This document shows, in pieces, positions 1-8,042 of a stretch of 64,000 nt of DNA. This DNA comes from Dyella sp. C11 (GTDB lineage: Bacteria > Pseudomonadota > Gammaproteobacteria > Xanthomonadales > Rhodanobacteraceae), in NCBI RefSeq assembly GCF_003121485.1, contig NZ_QAVX01000014.1, forward strand, positions 1 through 64,000. Direction: 5' to 3'. Position 1 is the first letter of the stretch. Each line of letters starts with the position of its first letter. Under the pieces are notes generated by a model, which had not been told where the DNA came from, searched no databases, and was given only the letters and a program-made list of their open reading frames with translations. A program made the translations under genes and the position numbers.

Positions 1-126
1 GGGTTGGGACGTGGGCGGCGGCGGAGGGGGCGGCGTTGGCATGGGTTGATCCTGCGCGAACACCGAAGCCGCCAGCATCATGGAGCTGGCAGTGACAAAA
101 GCGAGTAGGGGAGTGCGGGATTTCAT
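1..126 (-). CDS. Exported proline-rich protein, N-terminal fragment (runs off window)
   Basis: This is the first 42 codons of a leftward gene cut by the window edge. The ATG at 126-124 follows a GGAG ribosome-binding site 8 bases upstream. The peptide starts MKSRTPLLAFVTAS, has a hydrophobic core and an AxA-like cleavage region (SVFAQD), and then becomes proline-rich with seven consecutive prolines. This looks like a Sec signal peptide followed by a flexible linker, so the product is probably periplasmic, outer-membrane or secreted. The functional domain lies outside the window, and I do not recognise the family. It is divergent from the gene at 276. Confidence 0.6.
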   Translation of the reverse strand, partial: MKSRTPLLAFVTASSMMLAASVFAQDQPMPTPPPPPPPTSQP

Positions 127-275
127 CGTCGTTACTCCATGCCAGAATGCGTGGCTCGTGGACGGATGTGCGCGATGGTGCAGTGAGAGATACAACGTCG
201 CTGCTTTCCTTCGCGCTGTTTCGCAAGTTAACAAAAGACGGCTAAATGCCGCCTCAATAAAGGCATCGTGATCAC

Positions 276-1550
276 GTGAAGTCATCGTTACCGTTGTCGG
301 TTTCTTCATCTGGCTCCGACACTGCGTTGAGCTTGGTGCAGGCACAGCGCATCCATCTTGCAGCCCAGGGCTTGCTCAACAAGCCAGCGGCACGCGCGAA
401 GGCAGCGGATGTCGTGGGCGCGATTGAACGCATGCGGCTGCTGCAAATCGACAGCATTCACGTGGTCGCGCGAAGTCCGTACCTGGTGTTGCATTCGCGC
501 CTGGGCAACTACGATCCGCAATGGCTTGACGATGCGCTGGAAAAGGGCCGCATTGCCGAAAGCTGGGCGCACGAGGCGTGTTTCGTTCCGGCAGCGGATT
601 TCGTGCTGCATCACGCCTGGCGCATGCAGCGATCCATGCATTGGGCGTACAAGCATGCCGATCGCATGCATCGCGAACATCGCGAAGGCATGGACATGCT
701 GCTGTCGCGCATCCGCGACAACGGCGCCGCACGTGCCGCGGATTTCGAAAGCGAAACGCGAAGTGCGGGAGGCTGGTGGTCATGGAAACCGGAGAAGCGC
801 TGGCTGGAAGCCTGGTTCGCGCTGGGCGAACTGATGGTGACGCGGCGCGAGCGTTTTCAGCGCGTCTACGATCTGGCCGAGCGAGTGCTCCAGAAACTCG
901 ATCCGCCGATGGATCGAGCACTGCTCGCGCTGGACCACGAATCGCTGCGTCGCCGCTTCATCCTGGATAGCGTGCGCGCTTTGGGCATAACGCAGGCCAG
1001 GTGGATCGCGGACTATTACCGGCTCAAGCCCTCGGTGACGGACAAGGAGCTTGCGCCGCTGGTGGCCACGGGCGAATTGATTTCGGTACAGGTCGCCGAC
1101 TGGAGCGTGCCGGCATACGTGCATCGCGATCACGCAGCGTTGCTGGCACAGGCAACGGCAGGCAAGTTGCGCGCAACGCATACGACGTTGCTGTCGCCAT
1201 TCGATCCGGTGGTGTGGGATCGCGCGCGTGCGCAGGCGCTGTTCGATTTCGAATACACCATCGAGTGCTATGTGCCCGCGCCGAAACGTCGTTACGGCTA
1301 TTACGTGCTACCCATTCTTCATCGCGGGCGACTGGTGGGGCGGCTGGATGCCAAGGCACATCGACGCGAGGGCGTGTTCGAGATCAAGGCACTGTTTCTC
1401 GAACCCGGGCTGGAAGCCACGCCAAGCATGCTGGAAGACATTGCCAAGGCCATTCGCGCGTCAGCGCAATGGCATGGCAGGCCCACGGTGAAGCTGGCAC
1501 GCAGCCGGCCGGCGCAGATTGCCGCCGGGCTGCGTGCGCTGCTGCGCTGA
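276..1550 (+). CDS. YcaQ-family winged-helix DNA glycosylase
   Basis: A 424-residue protein of the YcaQ/HTH_42 (former DUF1006) family. Characterised members are DNA glycosylases that unhook interstrand crosslinks or excise bulky N7-alkyl adducts. The QxD catalytic motif of the family is visible as Q57-I-D59 inside LLQIDSIHVV, followed by the conserved ARSPY segment. The tryptophan-rich middle (GGWWSWKPEKRWLEAWFALGE) and C-terminal winged-helix region also fit. The start is GTG at 276; the GTG at 268 runs into a stop after three codons. The gene stands alone, divergent from the fragment at the window edge and convergent with the lipoprotein gene at 1554. Family assignment is firm; the adduct repaired here is unknown. 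Confidence 0.85.
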   Translation: MKSSLPLSVSSSGSDTALSLVQAQRIHLAAQGLLNKPAARAKAADVVGAIERMRLLQIDSIHVVARSPYLVLHSRLGNYDPQWLDDALEKGRIAESWAHEACFVPAADFVLHHAWRMQRSMHWAYKHADRMHREHREGMDMLLSRIRDNGAARAADFESETRSAGGWWSWKPEKRWLEAWFALGELMVTRRERFQRVYDLAERVLQKLDPPMDRALLALDHESLRRRFILDSVRALGITQARWIADYYRLKPSVTDKELAPLVATGELISVQVADWSVPAYVHRDHAALLAQATAGKLRATHTTLLSPFDPVVWDRARAQALFDFEYTIECYVPAPKRRYGYYVLPILHRGRLVGRLDAKAHRREGVFEIKALFLEPGLEATPSMLEDIAKAIRASAQWHGRPTVKLARSRPAQIAAGLRALLR

Positions 1551-1553
1551 AAC

Positions 1554-2045
1554 TCAGTGCGAACCGCTGCCGGCCGGGCTGACCGGCGCGCAGGACTTGC
1601 CTTGCAGCGTTTCACGCAGCTGCTTGGCGAGCGCCGTGCAGCGCGCGCCCAATTGAGGGCGAACATTGGGGTCCACCGAGTCCTGCAGCAGGCTGGTGCG
1701 CATGTCCTGGTAGCGTGACTGGATTTGATCGGGCGTGTACACCCCGGCAGCGGCGTGGCAGGACACATAGCTGGCCAGATAGTCATCGCAGGCCGGAATG
1801 CCGGTGCTGTTGGGCAGGGGTTTGCCACCGGACGTGGTCACCGTGCCGGTGCGGGCCTTGGTGGCGCCTGTCGCAGCAGTTCCTGAGCCGCCAGCGGTGG
1901 TGCGCGTTCCTTGCGCCGTGGCGGCGGTGCTGTGGGTGGTCGTGGTGGGTCGGGTGGTTTCCGGCTTGCTGGAGCAGCCGGCAAGCACAGTGGCGCCAAC
2001 GATCAGGGAAAGGAGAACCAGGCGGGACTGACGACGACATTTCAT
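1554..2045 (-). CDS. Putative lipoprotein, Thr/Ala-rich, four C-terminal cysteines
   Basis: A 163-residue predicted lipoprotein. The start ATG at 2045 is preceded by GGAGA at a good distance; the open frame extends upstream without support. A basic N-terminus (MKCRRQSRLVLL) leads into a lipobox ending LAGC, so Cys is expected to be lipidated and the protein exported. A low-complexity Thr/Ala/Gly linker of about 60 residues follows. The folded C-terminal part carries four cysteines (CDDYLASYVSC ... ARCTAL ... GKSC) that could form two disulfides. No family is recognised. It lies tail-to-tail, 3 bases from the YcaQ-like gene. Confidence 0.7.
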   Translation of the reverse strand: MKCRRQSRLVLLSLIVGATVLAGCSSKPETTRPTTTTHSTAATAQGTRTTAGGSGTAATGATKARTGTVTTSGGKPLPNSTGIPACDDYLASYVSCHAAAGVYTPDQIQSRYQDMRTSLLQDSVDPNVRPQLGARCTALAKQLRETLQGKSCAPVSPAGSGSH

Positions 2046-2290
2046 GGGGATTCTCCGTGGGGCGGACGAGGTAGTCGGCCGAGTGAAAGGCATGGCCTCA
2101 AGAGTCGGGATGAAATGCGAAGATGGCGTGAAAATCAAACCCTGTTTGGTAAGGACTGACGGTTATTCATTCAGGTTTAAGCGCGATTTGTCATTCGCCT
2201 TGCGGTCGGAGAGCGGTTATCATCTCGGGACTGTGTTTGCTGGGGTCACCAGAGTTTTGTGACCCGATGCCGCTGATCTCGATCTAGCCT

Positions 2291-2383
2291 CATCGCCTCA
2301 CCCCTAGGGTTTCCTTGCACACCAGTAAGCCGCCTGCGCATGTGGCGCGGGCTGAGTCTGTTCAATCCTATAAGGTGATTTAC
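2291..2383 (+). promoter_or_regulatory. Conserved 5' leader of the first csp gene
   Basis: This untranslated leader shares blocks with the leader of the second csp gene. Both have CATCGC-Y-TCACCCC (2291-2304 here), then a CCAGTAAGCCG block (ending at 2332) and a GGCTGA-T-TGT block, at almost the same distance from the start codon (51 versus 53 intervening bases). Long structured leaders are the known site of thermoregulation in cspA-type genes. That this leader acts that way is inference. Confidence 0.5.
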
Positions 2384-2593
2384 ATGTCTGATCGTCAGAT
2401 CGGTACCGTCAAGTGGTTCAACGATGCCAAGGGTTTCGGCTTCATCAGCCGTGACAACGGCCCGGACGTCTTCGTGCATTTCCGCGCGATCCAGGGCAAC
2501 GGCTTCAAGAGCCTGGTCGAAGGCCAGAAGGTTTCCTTCAAGGTCGTGCAGGGCCAGAAGGGCCTGCAGGCTGACGAAGTGATCCCGCAGTAA
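2384..2593 (+). CDS. Cold-shock domain protein (CspA family), copy 1
   Basis: A complete 69-residue single cold-shock domain. It contains the RNP1-type KGFGFI and RNP2-type VFVHF nucleic-acid-binding motifs ([18 protein letters not shown] ... DVFVHFRAI). CspA-family proteins bind single-stranded RNA/DNA and act as RNA chaperones in the cytoplasm. The ATG at 2384 follows AAGGTG at good spacing, and an upstream in-frame start adds sequence that is not csp-like. It is 84% identical by eye to the product at 2881, so the two are tandem paralogues. A strong terminator follows. Confidence 0.93.
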   Translation: MSDRQIGTVKWFNDAKGFGFISRDNGPDVFVHFRAIQGNGFKSLVEGQKVSFKVVQGQKGLQADEVIPQ

Positions 2594-2619
2594 TTAGCGG
2601 TTTCAAACGCTGAAGAAAA

Positions 2620-2648
2620 AAGCCAGGCAGCAATGCCTGGCTTTTTTG
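2620..2648 (+). terminator. Rho-independent terminator of csp copy 1
   Basis: The stem AGCCAGGCA/TGCCTGGCT with loop GCAA is followed by a run of T. It separates the two csp transcription units. Confidence 0.9.
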
Positions 2649-2702
2649 TTTTATTCGCAAATGTCGTTGAAACGTGAAAATCAATTCACCGATTTAAAGC
2701 CA

Positions 2703-2732
2703 TTCACTTGCATTAAGAAAATCCGTTATGCT
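2703..2732 (+). promoter_or_regulatory. Candidate sigma-70 promoter of csp copy 2
   Basis: TTCACT and TATGCT separated by 18 bases lie about 150 bases upstream of the second csp start. This leaves a long leader typical of cold-shock genes. It is identified by inspection only, and the -35 match is imperfect. Confidence 0.4.
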
Positions 2733-2790
2733 GGATTCACTGTGGTTGCTCGGTCACGTGCGTGCCCGGTGCGCGATCCGCGAGGGTCCA

Positions 2791-2880
2791 CATCGCTTCA
2801 CCCCGATCCTGCATGCCCAGTAAGCCGTCGGCCAAAGGGGAGGCTGACTTGTCTCAGCATCGAGTTGATCGGAGTGAGTC
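2791..2880 (+). promoter_or_regulatory. Conserved 5' leader of the second csp gene
   Basis: This is the counterpart of the leader at 2291-2383. It has CATCGC-Y-TCACCCC at 2791-2804 and CCCAGTAAGCCG ending at 2827, then a GGCTGA-TTGT block. Because the surrounding intergenic sequence differs while these blocks and their spacing are kept, they are probably functional. Confidence 0.5.
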
Positions 2881-3090
2881 ATGTCGGATCGTGAAGTTGG
2901 CACTGTCAAATGGTTCAACGACGCCAAAGGCTTTGGCTTTATCAGTCGTGAGAGCGGCCCGGATGTTTTCGTGCATTTCCGCGCCATCAGCGGATCGGGA
3001 TTCCGCAGCCTGAAGGAAGGCCAGAAAGTGAGCTTCAAGGTGGTGCAGGGGCAGAAGGGCCTGCAAGCCGACGAAGTGGCGCCTGCCTGA
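2881..3090 (+). CDS. Cold-shock domain protein (CspA family), copy 2
   Basis: A 69-residue cold-shock domain protein with KGFGFI and VFVHF RNA-binding motifs. It differs from copy 1 at 11 positions by eye (for example REVG for RQIG, ESGP for [14 protein letters not shown] for [10 protein letters not shown]). The ATG at 2881 follows GGAGTG. It has its own leader, terminator and candidate promoter, so it is an independent transcription unit. The expected role is RNA chaperone or antiterminator; whether it is cold-induced or constitutive cannot be read from the protein. Confidence 0.93.
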   Translation: MSDREVGTVKWFNDAKGFGFISRESGPDVFVHFRAISGSGFRSLKEGQKVSFKVVQGQKGLQADEVAPA

Positions 3091-3125
3091 GTTCATTGGG
3101 GAAGAGATTCACTGCATGAAGAAAG

Positions 3126-3150
3126 GGCCGGCACACGCCGGCCTTTTCTT
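3126..3150 (+). terminator. Rho-independent terminator of csp copy 2
   Basis: GGCCGGC/GCCGGCC stem with an ACAC loop, followed by TTTTCTTT. Confidence 0.85.
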
Positions 3151-3218
3151 TGCGCGACTTTCTAGCCGCGCGCTAATTCGTTAGCCTCACCGACTTTCCT
3201 TCTCATGGCGCGACGAGA

Positions 3219-4103
3219 ATGCCTGCTTCCGCTTCCATTCCCGCCACGCTGCCGCCGTGCGACGCATGGCCCGTGCTCGCCGCTGACGGCGCACGTGCAG
3301 AGGTGTTGCTGCAGCGGCCCGTGGGACAACCCCTGCAATTGATCTACTGGCTGCCGGCGCTAGGCGTAGCAGCCAGGCACTATCTGCCGTTGGCGCAGGC
3401 TATGGCCGCTCAGGGCGTGGCGGTGGCGATCCATGAGTGGCGGGGCATCGGTTCCAGCGACAGGCGTGCGAGTCGCCACGAAGACTGGGGTTATCGCGAA
3501 TTGCTGGAAGGCGATCTGCCCGCCGGTATCGCCGTGGCGCGTGCACATGTACCCCGTGTCCCCATGTACTTTGGCGGCCACAGTTTGGGTGGCCAAATCG
3601 CGGCGTTGTACGCAAGCCTGCATCCGCGCGACGCAGCGGGTCTTTTGCTGGTGGCAAGCGGCGCGCCGTTCTGGAAGCAGTTTCCGCAGCGTGGCCTGTT
3701 GTGGCTGGCGTATGCCGCGGCACCCTGGCTGGCGCGGATGGTGGGCTATCTGCCCGGGCGAAAGATTGGCTTTGGTGGCAATGAAGCGCGGCAGTTGATC
3801 GATGACTGGGCGTGCACAGGTCGCACGGGTCGCTATGCCGCGGTGGGCATGGATGTCGATTTCGAAGCCACGCTGCATCAGCTGACGTTGCCTGCAATTG
3901 GTTTTCGCATGGAAAGCGACTGGCTTGTTCCGCCCGGTTCACTGTCATGGTTGCTGCAAAAAATGCCGCAAGCACCGCACGTGCAACAGGTGGTCACTGC
4001 CGCAGAACTGGGCATCGAAAAGGCCGATCATTTCAGCTGGATGAAAGCGCCTGACGCCGTTGCCATGCACATCGCGCAGTGGCTGAAGACGCAAGCTACC
4101 TGA
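3219..4103 (+). CDS. Alpha/beta hydrolase (serine hydrolase)
   Basis: A 294-residue alpha/beta-hydrolase fold protein without a signal peptide. The nucleophile elbow is visible as GGHSLGGQIAAL (catalytic Ser), preceded by HEWRGIGSSD after the oxyanion-hole strand. The catalytic His is probably in EKADHFSWM near the C-terminus. It resembles the COG4757-type predicted hydrolases. Substrate cannot be inferred. The gene ends 66 bases before the old-yellow-enzyme start and may be cotranscribed with it and the pirin gene. Confidence 0.75.
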   Translation: MPASASIPATLPPCDAWPVLAADGARAEVLLQRPVGQPLQLIYWLPALGVAARHYLPLAQAMAAQGVAVAIHEWRGIGSSDRRASRHEDWGYRELLEGDLPAGIAVARAHVPRVPMYFGGHSLGGQIAALYASLHPRDAAGLLLVASGAPFWKQFPQRGLLWLAYAAAPWLARMVGYLPGRKIGFGGNEARQLIDDWACTGRTGRYAAVGMDVDFEATLHQLTLPAIGFRMESDWLVPPGSLSWLLQKMPQAPHVQQVVTAAELGIEKADHFSWMKAPDAVAMHIAQWLKTQAT

Positions 4104-4169
4104 TCAGGTACTTGAACGTGGCGACTGGTGACGGCATGTGTGGCAGACACTTTTTCCGAAGGTGATTCC

Positions 4170-5228
4170 TTGAAACTCTTCACCCCCTTCGCGCAGCGCA
4201 GTGTGTCGCTCCGCAATCGCCTTGTTGTCGCGCCCATGTGCGAGTACTCCGCCACCGACGGCCTGCCCAACGACTGGCACTTAGTGCATCTGGGCAGTCG
4301 CGCCGTGGGCGGCGCCGGGCTTGTGATTACCGAAGCGACAGCGGTTTCGCCGGAAGGCCGCATTTCCCTCGGTGACGTTGGCCTGTGGAACGAGGCGCAG
4401 CAGATAGCGTGGCAACCCATCACGCATTTCATGAAGGCGCATGGTGCTGTCGTTGGCGTGCAGCTGGCGCATGCCGGTCGCAAGGCTAGCGTCATGGTGC
4501 CCTGGGAAGGCGGCGGTCCGTTGGCCGCTGACGCGGGCGCCTGGCAGACGGTGGCGCCCTCGGCGATTCCGTTCGACACGCATTGGCATGTACCCCAAGC
4601 GCTGGACAAGCAGGGCATTGCGAAGGTCGTGGCCGATTTCCGCGCCGCAGCCGAACGCGCGTTGGCAGCGGGTTTCCAGCTGATCGAACTGCATGGCGCA
4701 CATGGTTATCTGCTGCACCAGTTCCTGTCGCCACTCAGCAACCATCGCACCGACGAATACGGTGGCAGCTTCGAAAACCGCACGCGCATCGTGCGCGAAG
4801 TGATCACCGCCGTGCGCGAGGTGTGGCCGGAACACTTGCCACTGTGGTTGCGTGTTTCCGCCACCGACTGGAGCGAAGGTGGCTGGGACGTGGAGCAGAG
4901 CGTGCAACTCGCCGGGATGGTGAAGTCGATGGGCGTCGACCTGGTGGATGTCTCCAGCGGCGGTCTGGTGCCGCATGTGAAAATTCCGCTTTCGCCGGGT
5001 TACCAAGTGCCGTTTGCGGCTCGACTGCGCCATGACGCTGGCGTTGCCACGGGCGCGGTGGGCCTCATCACCGAATCCACACACGCCGCGCGCATCATCG
5101 AAGAAGGTTCGGCCGACGTGGTGCTGATTGCCCGCGAAAGCCTGCGCGATCCGTATTTTCCGCGCCGCGCCGCGCAGGAACTGGGAATCACGATCACCGC
5201 GCCCGAGCAGTACCAGCGCGCCTGGTAA
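4170..5228 (+). CDS. Old yellow enzyme family NADH:flavin oxidoreductase (YqjM-like)
   Basis: A 352-residue FMN-dependent ene-reductase of the YqjM/NamA class. The thermophilic-like OYE signature Cys is present in VAPMCEYSATDG, with QLAHAGRKAS around the FMN site. The substrate-binding His pair is in ELHGAHGYLLHQFLSP, followed by SNHRTDEYGGS. Such enzymes reduce activated C=C bonds using NAD(P)H in the cytoplasm. The start is placed at the TTG (4170), which follows AAGGTG by six bases and gives a family-like N-terminus (MKLFTPF); an in-frame GTG at 4128 would add 14 residues. A pirin gene follows 23 bases downstream. Confidence 0.88.
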   Translation: MKLFTPFAQRSVSLRNRLVVAPMCEYSATDGLPNDWHLVHLGSRAVGGAGLVITEATAVSPEGRISLGDVGLWNEAQQIAWQPITHFMKAHGAVVGVQLAHAGRKASVMVPWEGGGPLAADAGAWQTVAPSAIPFDTHWHVPQALDKQGIAKVVADFRAAAERALAAGFQLIELHGAHGYLLHQFLSPLSNHRTDEYGGSFENRTRIVREVITAVREVWPEHLPLWLRVSATDWSEGGWDVEQSVQLAGMVKSMGVDLVDVSSGGLVPHVKIPLSPGYQVPFAARLRHDAGVATGAVGLITESTHAARIIEEGSADVVLIARESLRDPYFPRRAAQELGITITAPEQYQRAW

Positions 5229-5251
5229 GGCAACGGCTCAAAGGAGAAACG

Positions 5252-6124
5252 ATGGAACAGCAACCGATGGTGATCGATGGTCGCGTGCACGACCTCGGCG
5301 ATGGCTTCAACGTACGCCGCCTGCTGCCTGTGCTGCAGGCACGGCACGTGGGGCCGTTCGTGTTCTTCGACTACATGGGGCCGGTGACGTTCCTCGATGA
5401 CAAGGGCATGGACGTGCGCCCGCATCCGCACATCGGCCTTGCCACGGTCACCTGGCTGTTCGAGGGCGTGATTCGCCATCGCGACAGCCTGGGCAGCATC
5501 GCGGATATCCGTCCGGGCGAAGTGAACTGGATGACGTCCGGCAAGGGCATCGTGCATTCCGAGCGCACGCCGCCGGAAGCACGGGGCGGCGGTTTTCGCA
5601 CGCATGGCATCCAGGTGTGGGTGGCGCTGCCCGAGAAGGACGCCGAGGTGGAACCGGAGTTTCATCATCACGGTGCCGACGAGCTGCCGAAGATCTCGTT
5701 GCCGGGCGTCGAGCTCGTGCTGATTGCGGGCACCGGTTACGGCAAGGAATCGCCGGTGAAAGTGTTCGCGCCGATGTTCTTCATCGAGGCCACGCTGGAA
5801 GAGGGCGCCGAGTTGCCGTGGCCGGAGCAGCATGTGGAGCGTGGCGTCTGCGTGGTCGACGGTGAAGTGGAATGGGATGGCGCCACCATCGTGCCGATGC
5901 ACGCCGCTGTGCAGACAGGCGAGACGTCGCCGCCGCTGCGTGCAAAAACCAGGAGTCGCGTGATGTTGTTCGGCGGTGCGCCGCTGGATGGCGAACGCCA
6001 CCTGTGGTGGAACTTCGTGGCCAGCACGCGTGAGCGTATCGAGCAGGCCAAGGCGGATTGGGCCGCGCAGCGCATGGGCAAGGTGGTCGGCGACGAGAAG
6101 GAGTTCATCCCGCTGCCTGTTTGA
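5252..6124 (+). CDS. Pirin family protein
   Basis: A 290-residue bicupin of the pirin family. The N-terminal cupin shows the metal-binding pattern PHPHIGLATVTW ... VNWMTSGKGIVHSE, followed by the linker and second cupin (VKVFAPMFFIEATLEEGAE) and a C-terminal LWWNFV motif typical of pirins. Bacterial pirins bind Fe and some act as quercetin 2,3-dioxygenases; a redox-sensing role is also described. A strong AAAGGAGA site precedes the ATG. The gene follows the ene-reductase in the same orientation, so an operon is likely. Confidence 0.9.
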   Translation: MEQQPMVIDGRVHDLGDGFNVRRLLPVLQARHVGPFVFFDYMGPVTFLDDKGMDVRPHPHIGLATVTWLFEGVIRHRDSLGSIADIRPGEVNWMTSGKGIVHSERTPPEARGGGFRTHGIQVWVALPEKDAEVEPEFHHHGADELPKISLPGVELVLIAGTGYGKESPVKVFAPMFFIEATLEEGAELPWPEQHVERGVCVVDGEVEWDGATIVPMHAAVQTGETSPPLRAKTRSRVMLFGGAPLDGERHLWWNFVASTRERIEQAKADWAAQRMGKVVGDEKEFIPLPV

Positions 6125-6202
6125 AACGCCCCATGTTGCATGCGCGCATGCATCGGCGAACGGTGCGGATTACCCTCAGCTTTAACGCTCAGGGTGATCC
6201 GC

Positions 6203-6505
6203 ATGTCCCAGTACACCAGCTTTCATGACTTCTACCCGTTCTATTTGAACGAGCACAGCGATGTGAAATGTCGCCGTATGCACTTTGCGGGCAGCACGCT
6301 GGTGCTGGCGGTCGTCGTGCTGGCCATCGTGACGGGCAACGCCTGGTGGTTGCTGCTGGTGCCCGTCGCTGGTTATGGCTTTGCCTGGATCGGGCATTTC
6401 GTGTTCGAGAAGAACCGTCCGGCCACCTTCACCCATCCGCTCTACAGCCTGATGGGTGATTGGGTGATGTACTGGGACATTCTGCGGGGCAAGGTGAAGC
6501 TGTAA
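6203..6505 (+). CDS. Mpo1-like (DUF962) membrane protein
   Basis: A 100-residue protein with the DUF962/Mpo1-like pattern: SFHDFYPFYLNEHSDVKCRRMHFAGS, two closely spaced hydrophobic segments, then GHFVFEKNRPATFTHPLYSLMGDWVMYWDIL. Yeast Mpo1 is an Fe(II)-dependent dioxygenase for 2-hydroxy fatty acids, and the conserved His residues are present. The bacterial role is not established. The start ATG 6203 has a GGGTG-type ribosome-binding site; the upstream in-frame ATG (6140) lacks one. It faces a cytochrome gene across a palindromic repeat. Confidence 0.8.
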   Translation: MSQYTSFHDFYPFYLNEHSDVKCRRMHFAGSTLVLAVVVLAIVTGNAWWLLLVPVAGYGFAWIGHFVFEKNRPATFTHPLYSLMGDWVMYWDILRGKVKL

Positions 6506-6526
6506 CCGGCGTTGCAGGCCTTTCCT

Positions 6527-6596
6527 TGTAGGAGCGCACTTGTGCGCGACCGAGGTGCGGCAATGTTCTGCGGTCGCGCACAAGTGCGCTCCTACA
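6527..6596. repeat. REP-like palindromic repeat, copy A
   Basis: Two 26-base arms (6527-6552 and 6571-6596) are exact reverse complements around an 18-base loop. They begin TGTAGGAGCGCACTTGTGCG. The element fills the gap between two convergent genes and probably also acts as a bidirectional terminator. The same family recurs at 14353 and 56391. Confidence 0.85.
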
Positions 6597-6612
6597 GGGA
6601 TCATCCGATCGC

Positions 6613-7002
6613 TCAGCGATACTGCTGGTGACAGGACTGGCAGGTCTCGCCGATGGGCTTCATGACCGCCGCCAGGGCCGCACAATCCGCTGGCGCCGCT
6701 GCCAGCGCTGCCTGGGTCTTCTCCCGCAGCCTGGTTTCCTCGTCCTTGAACGGTTGATCCACGCCCGGGAAGGCCTCACTTAGGTCGCTCTGCGTCTCCA
6801 GCAGGCGGGTCAGGTGCTGCTGCGATTGCGTGGCATCGCATTTTTGCGCCTTCACGGCTGCGCTCAATGCACCGGCATGGTGTGCCATGGTGGTCATCAC
6901 GGTATGCGAGTACGGCTCGCGGTCGTGCAGGGCGTTCATGGCGAACACGGTGCCGATGATGCCGATGACCAGGCCAAGCACGATCAGAAGGGCAGAACGC
7001 AT
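6613..7002 (-). CDS. Membrane-anchored cytochrome c'-like protein
   Basis: A 129-residue protein with an N-terminal hydrophobic segment (residues 3-24) and then a helical periplasmic domain. It ends with a C-terminal c-type heme site, C121-Q-S-C124-H125, four residues from the terminus. A C-terminal CxxCH after an all-helical body is the layout of class II (cytochrome c') proteins, which carry electrons or bind NO/CO. The start ATG 7002 follows AGGGAG; an upstream in-frame start adds 12 charged residues and is less likely. No partner oxidoreductase is nearby, so its role is open. Confidence 0.75.
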   Translation of the reverse strand: MRSALLIVLGLVIGIIGTVFAMNALHDREPYSHTVMTTMAHHAGALSAAVKAQKCDATQSQQHLTRLLETQSDLSEAFPGVDQPFKDEETRLREKTQAALAAAPADCAALAAVMKPIGETCQSCHQQYR

Positions 7003-7103
7003 GCGTTGAAACTCCCTGTGGGCGCGGAAGAACCGCAAGCATAGCGGGGCGCCTGCAGCGAAGGGCAGTTCTCGATAAAATGCAGAATGTTCAAGGTGTT
7101 GTC

Positions 7104-7961
7104 ATGGTTCCAGTGATGCATAGCGAAAAAGCCGCCACTGTGGTGGAAGAAGAAGTCGCGCAAGCCGGCGTCGCGTTTCCGCGCGAACGGTTTGCCGGTG
7201 TGGAGCGCTTGTATGGCGTGGGTAGTCTCGATCGTCTGATGCAGGCGCATGTGTGCGTCATCGGCATCGGCGGCGTGGGCTCATGGGCAGCGGAAGCGCT
7301 CGCACGCAGCGGCGTGGGGCACCTCACGCTGATCGATGCCGACGAGATCTGCGTGTCCAACACCAACCGCCAGCTGCACGCGCTGGATGGGCACTTCGGC
7401 AAGTCCAAGGTCAAGGTGATCGAAGAGCGCCTGCGCGCGATCAACCCGGCCATCAAGGTAGATGCCATCGAACGCTTTCTCACCACCTCGACGCTGGACG
7501 AGTTGCTCGACCGTGGCTATGACGTGGTGCTCGATGCGTGCGATGCGTTCCGCGTGAAGCTGGAAGCCATCGCGTGGTGTCGTCGCCGCAAGCTGCCGAT
7601 GGTGACGGTGGGCTCGGCCGGCGGTCGTACCGACCCCACGCAGATTCGCATACGCGATCTTTCGCGTACCGAGCACGATGCGATGTTCAGCCTGATCCGC
7701 AAGAAGCTCAGGCAGGATTTCAACTTCCCGAAGAACCCGGATCGCTATTTCGGTGTGTCGGCGGTGTATTCGCTGCAGAACGTGCAGTACCCGCAGCCGG
7801 ACGGCAGCGTGTGCGGCACGCGTCCGCCGGTGGCCAACGGTACGGAAGCACTCAACCTTGCATGCGGCGGTGGCCTGGGTGCCGCCACGCACGTCACGGG
7901 CGCGTTTGCCTTTGCGGCGGTGGGCCGGGTGATGGAACGCCTGCTTGAAAGCAAGAAGTGA
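7104..7961 (+). CDS. tcdA: tRNA threonylcarbamoyladenosine dehydratase
   Basis: A 285-residue ThiF/E1-like protein of the TcdA (CsdL) family. It converts t6A37 in ANN-decoding tRNAs to the cyclic form ct6A using ATP. The adenylation nucleotide-binding loop GIGGVGSWAAEALARSG is nearly identical to the E. coli enzyme, followed by LIDADEICVSNTNRQ and the YSLQNVQYPQ region. The start is placed at ATG 7104 because it follows AAGGTG closely; the in-frame ATG at 7080 would add eight residues. It carries an N-terminal extension of about 25 residues relative to E. coli TcdA. The CsdA/CsdE sulfur partners are not in the window. Confidence 0.92.
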   Translation: MVPVMHSEKAATVVEEEVAQAGVAFPRERFAGVERLYGVGSLDRLMQAHVCVIGIGGVGSWAAEALARSGVGHLTLIDADEICVSNTNRQLHALDGHFGKSKVKVIEERLRAINPAIKVDAIERFLTTSTLDELLDRGYDVVLDACDAFRVKLEAIAWCRRRKLPMVTVGSAGGRTDPTQIRIRDLSRTEHDAMFSLIRKKLRQDFNFPKNPDRYFGVSAVYSLQNVQYPQPDGSVCGTRPPVANGTEALNLACGGGLGAATHVTGAFAFAAVGRVMERLLESKK

Positions 7962-7980
7962 GTGATGGCAAGTGAGAAGT

Positions 7981-8009
7981 GAGGGAAGGGCGATGGCTCG
8001 CCTTCCCTC
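7981..8009. terminator. Hairpin between convergent tcdA and phaB
   Basis: GAGGGAAGG(G)CGA pairs with TCGCCTTCCCTC with one bulged base. The following sequence is only weakly T-rich (GTTTCTTT, eight bases later). A shared terminator is likely but not strong by sequence. Confidence 0.4.
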
Positions 8010-8042
8010 AACTCACGTTTCTTTCCCATCACAAGGGTCTTG

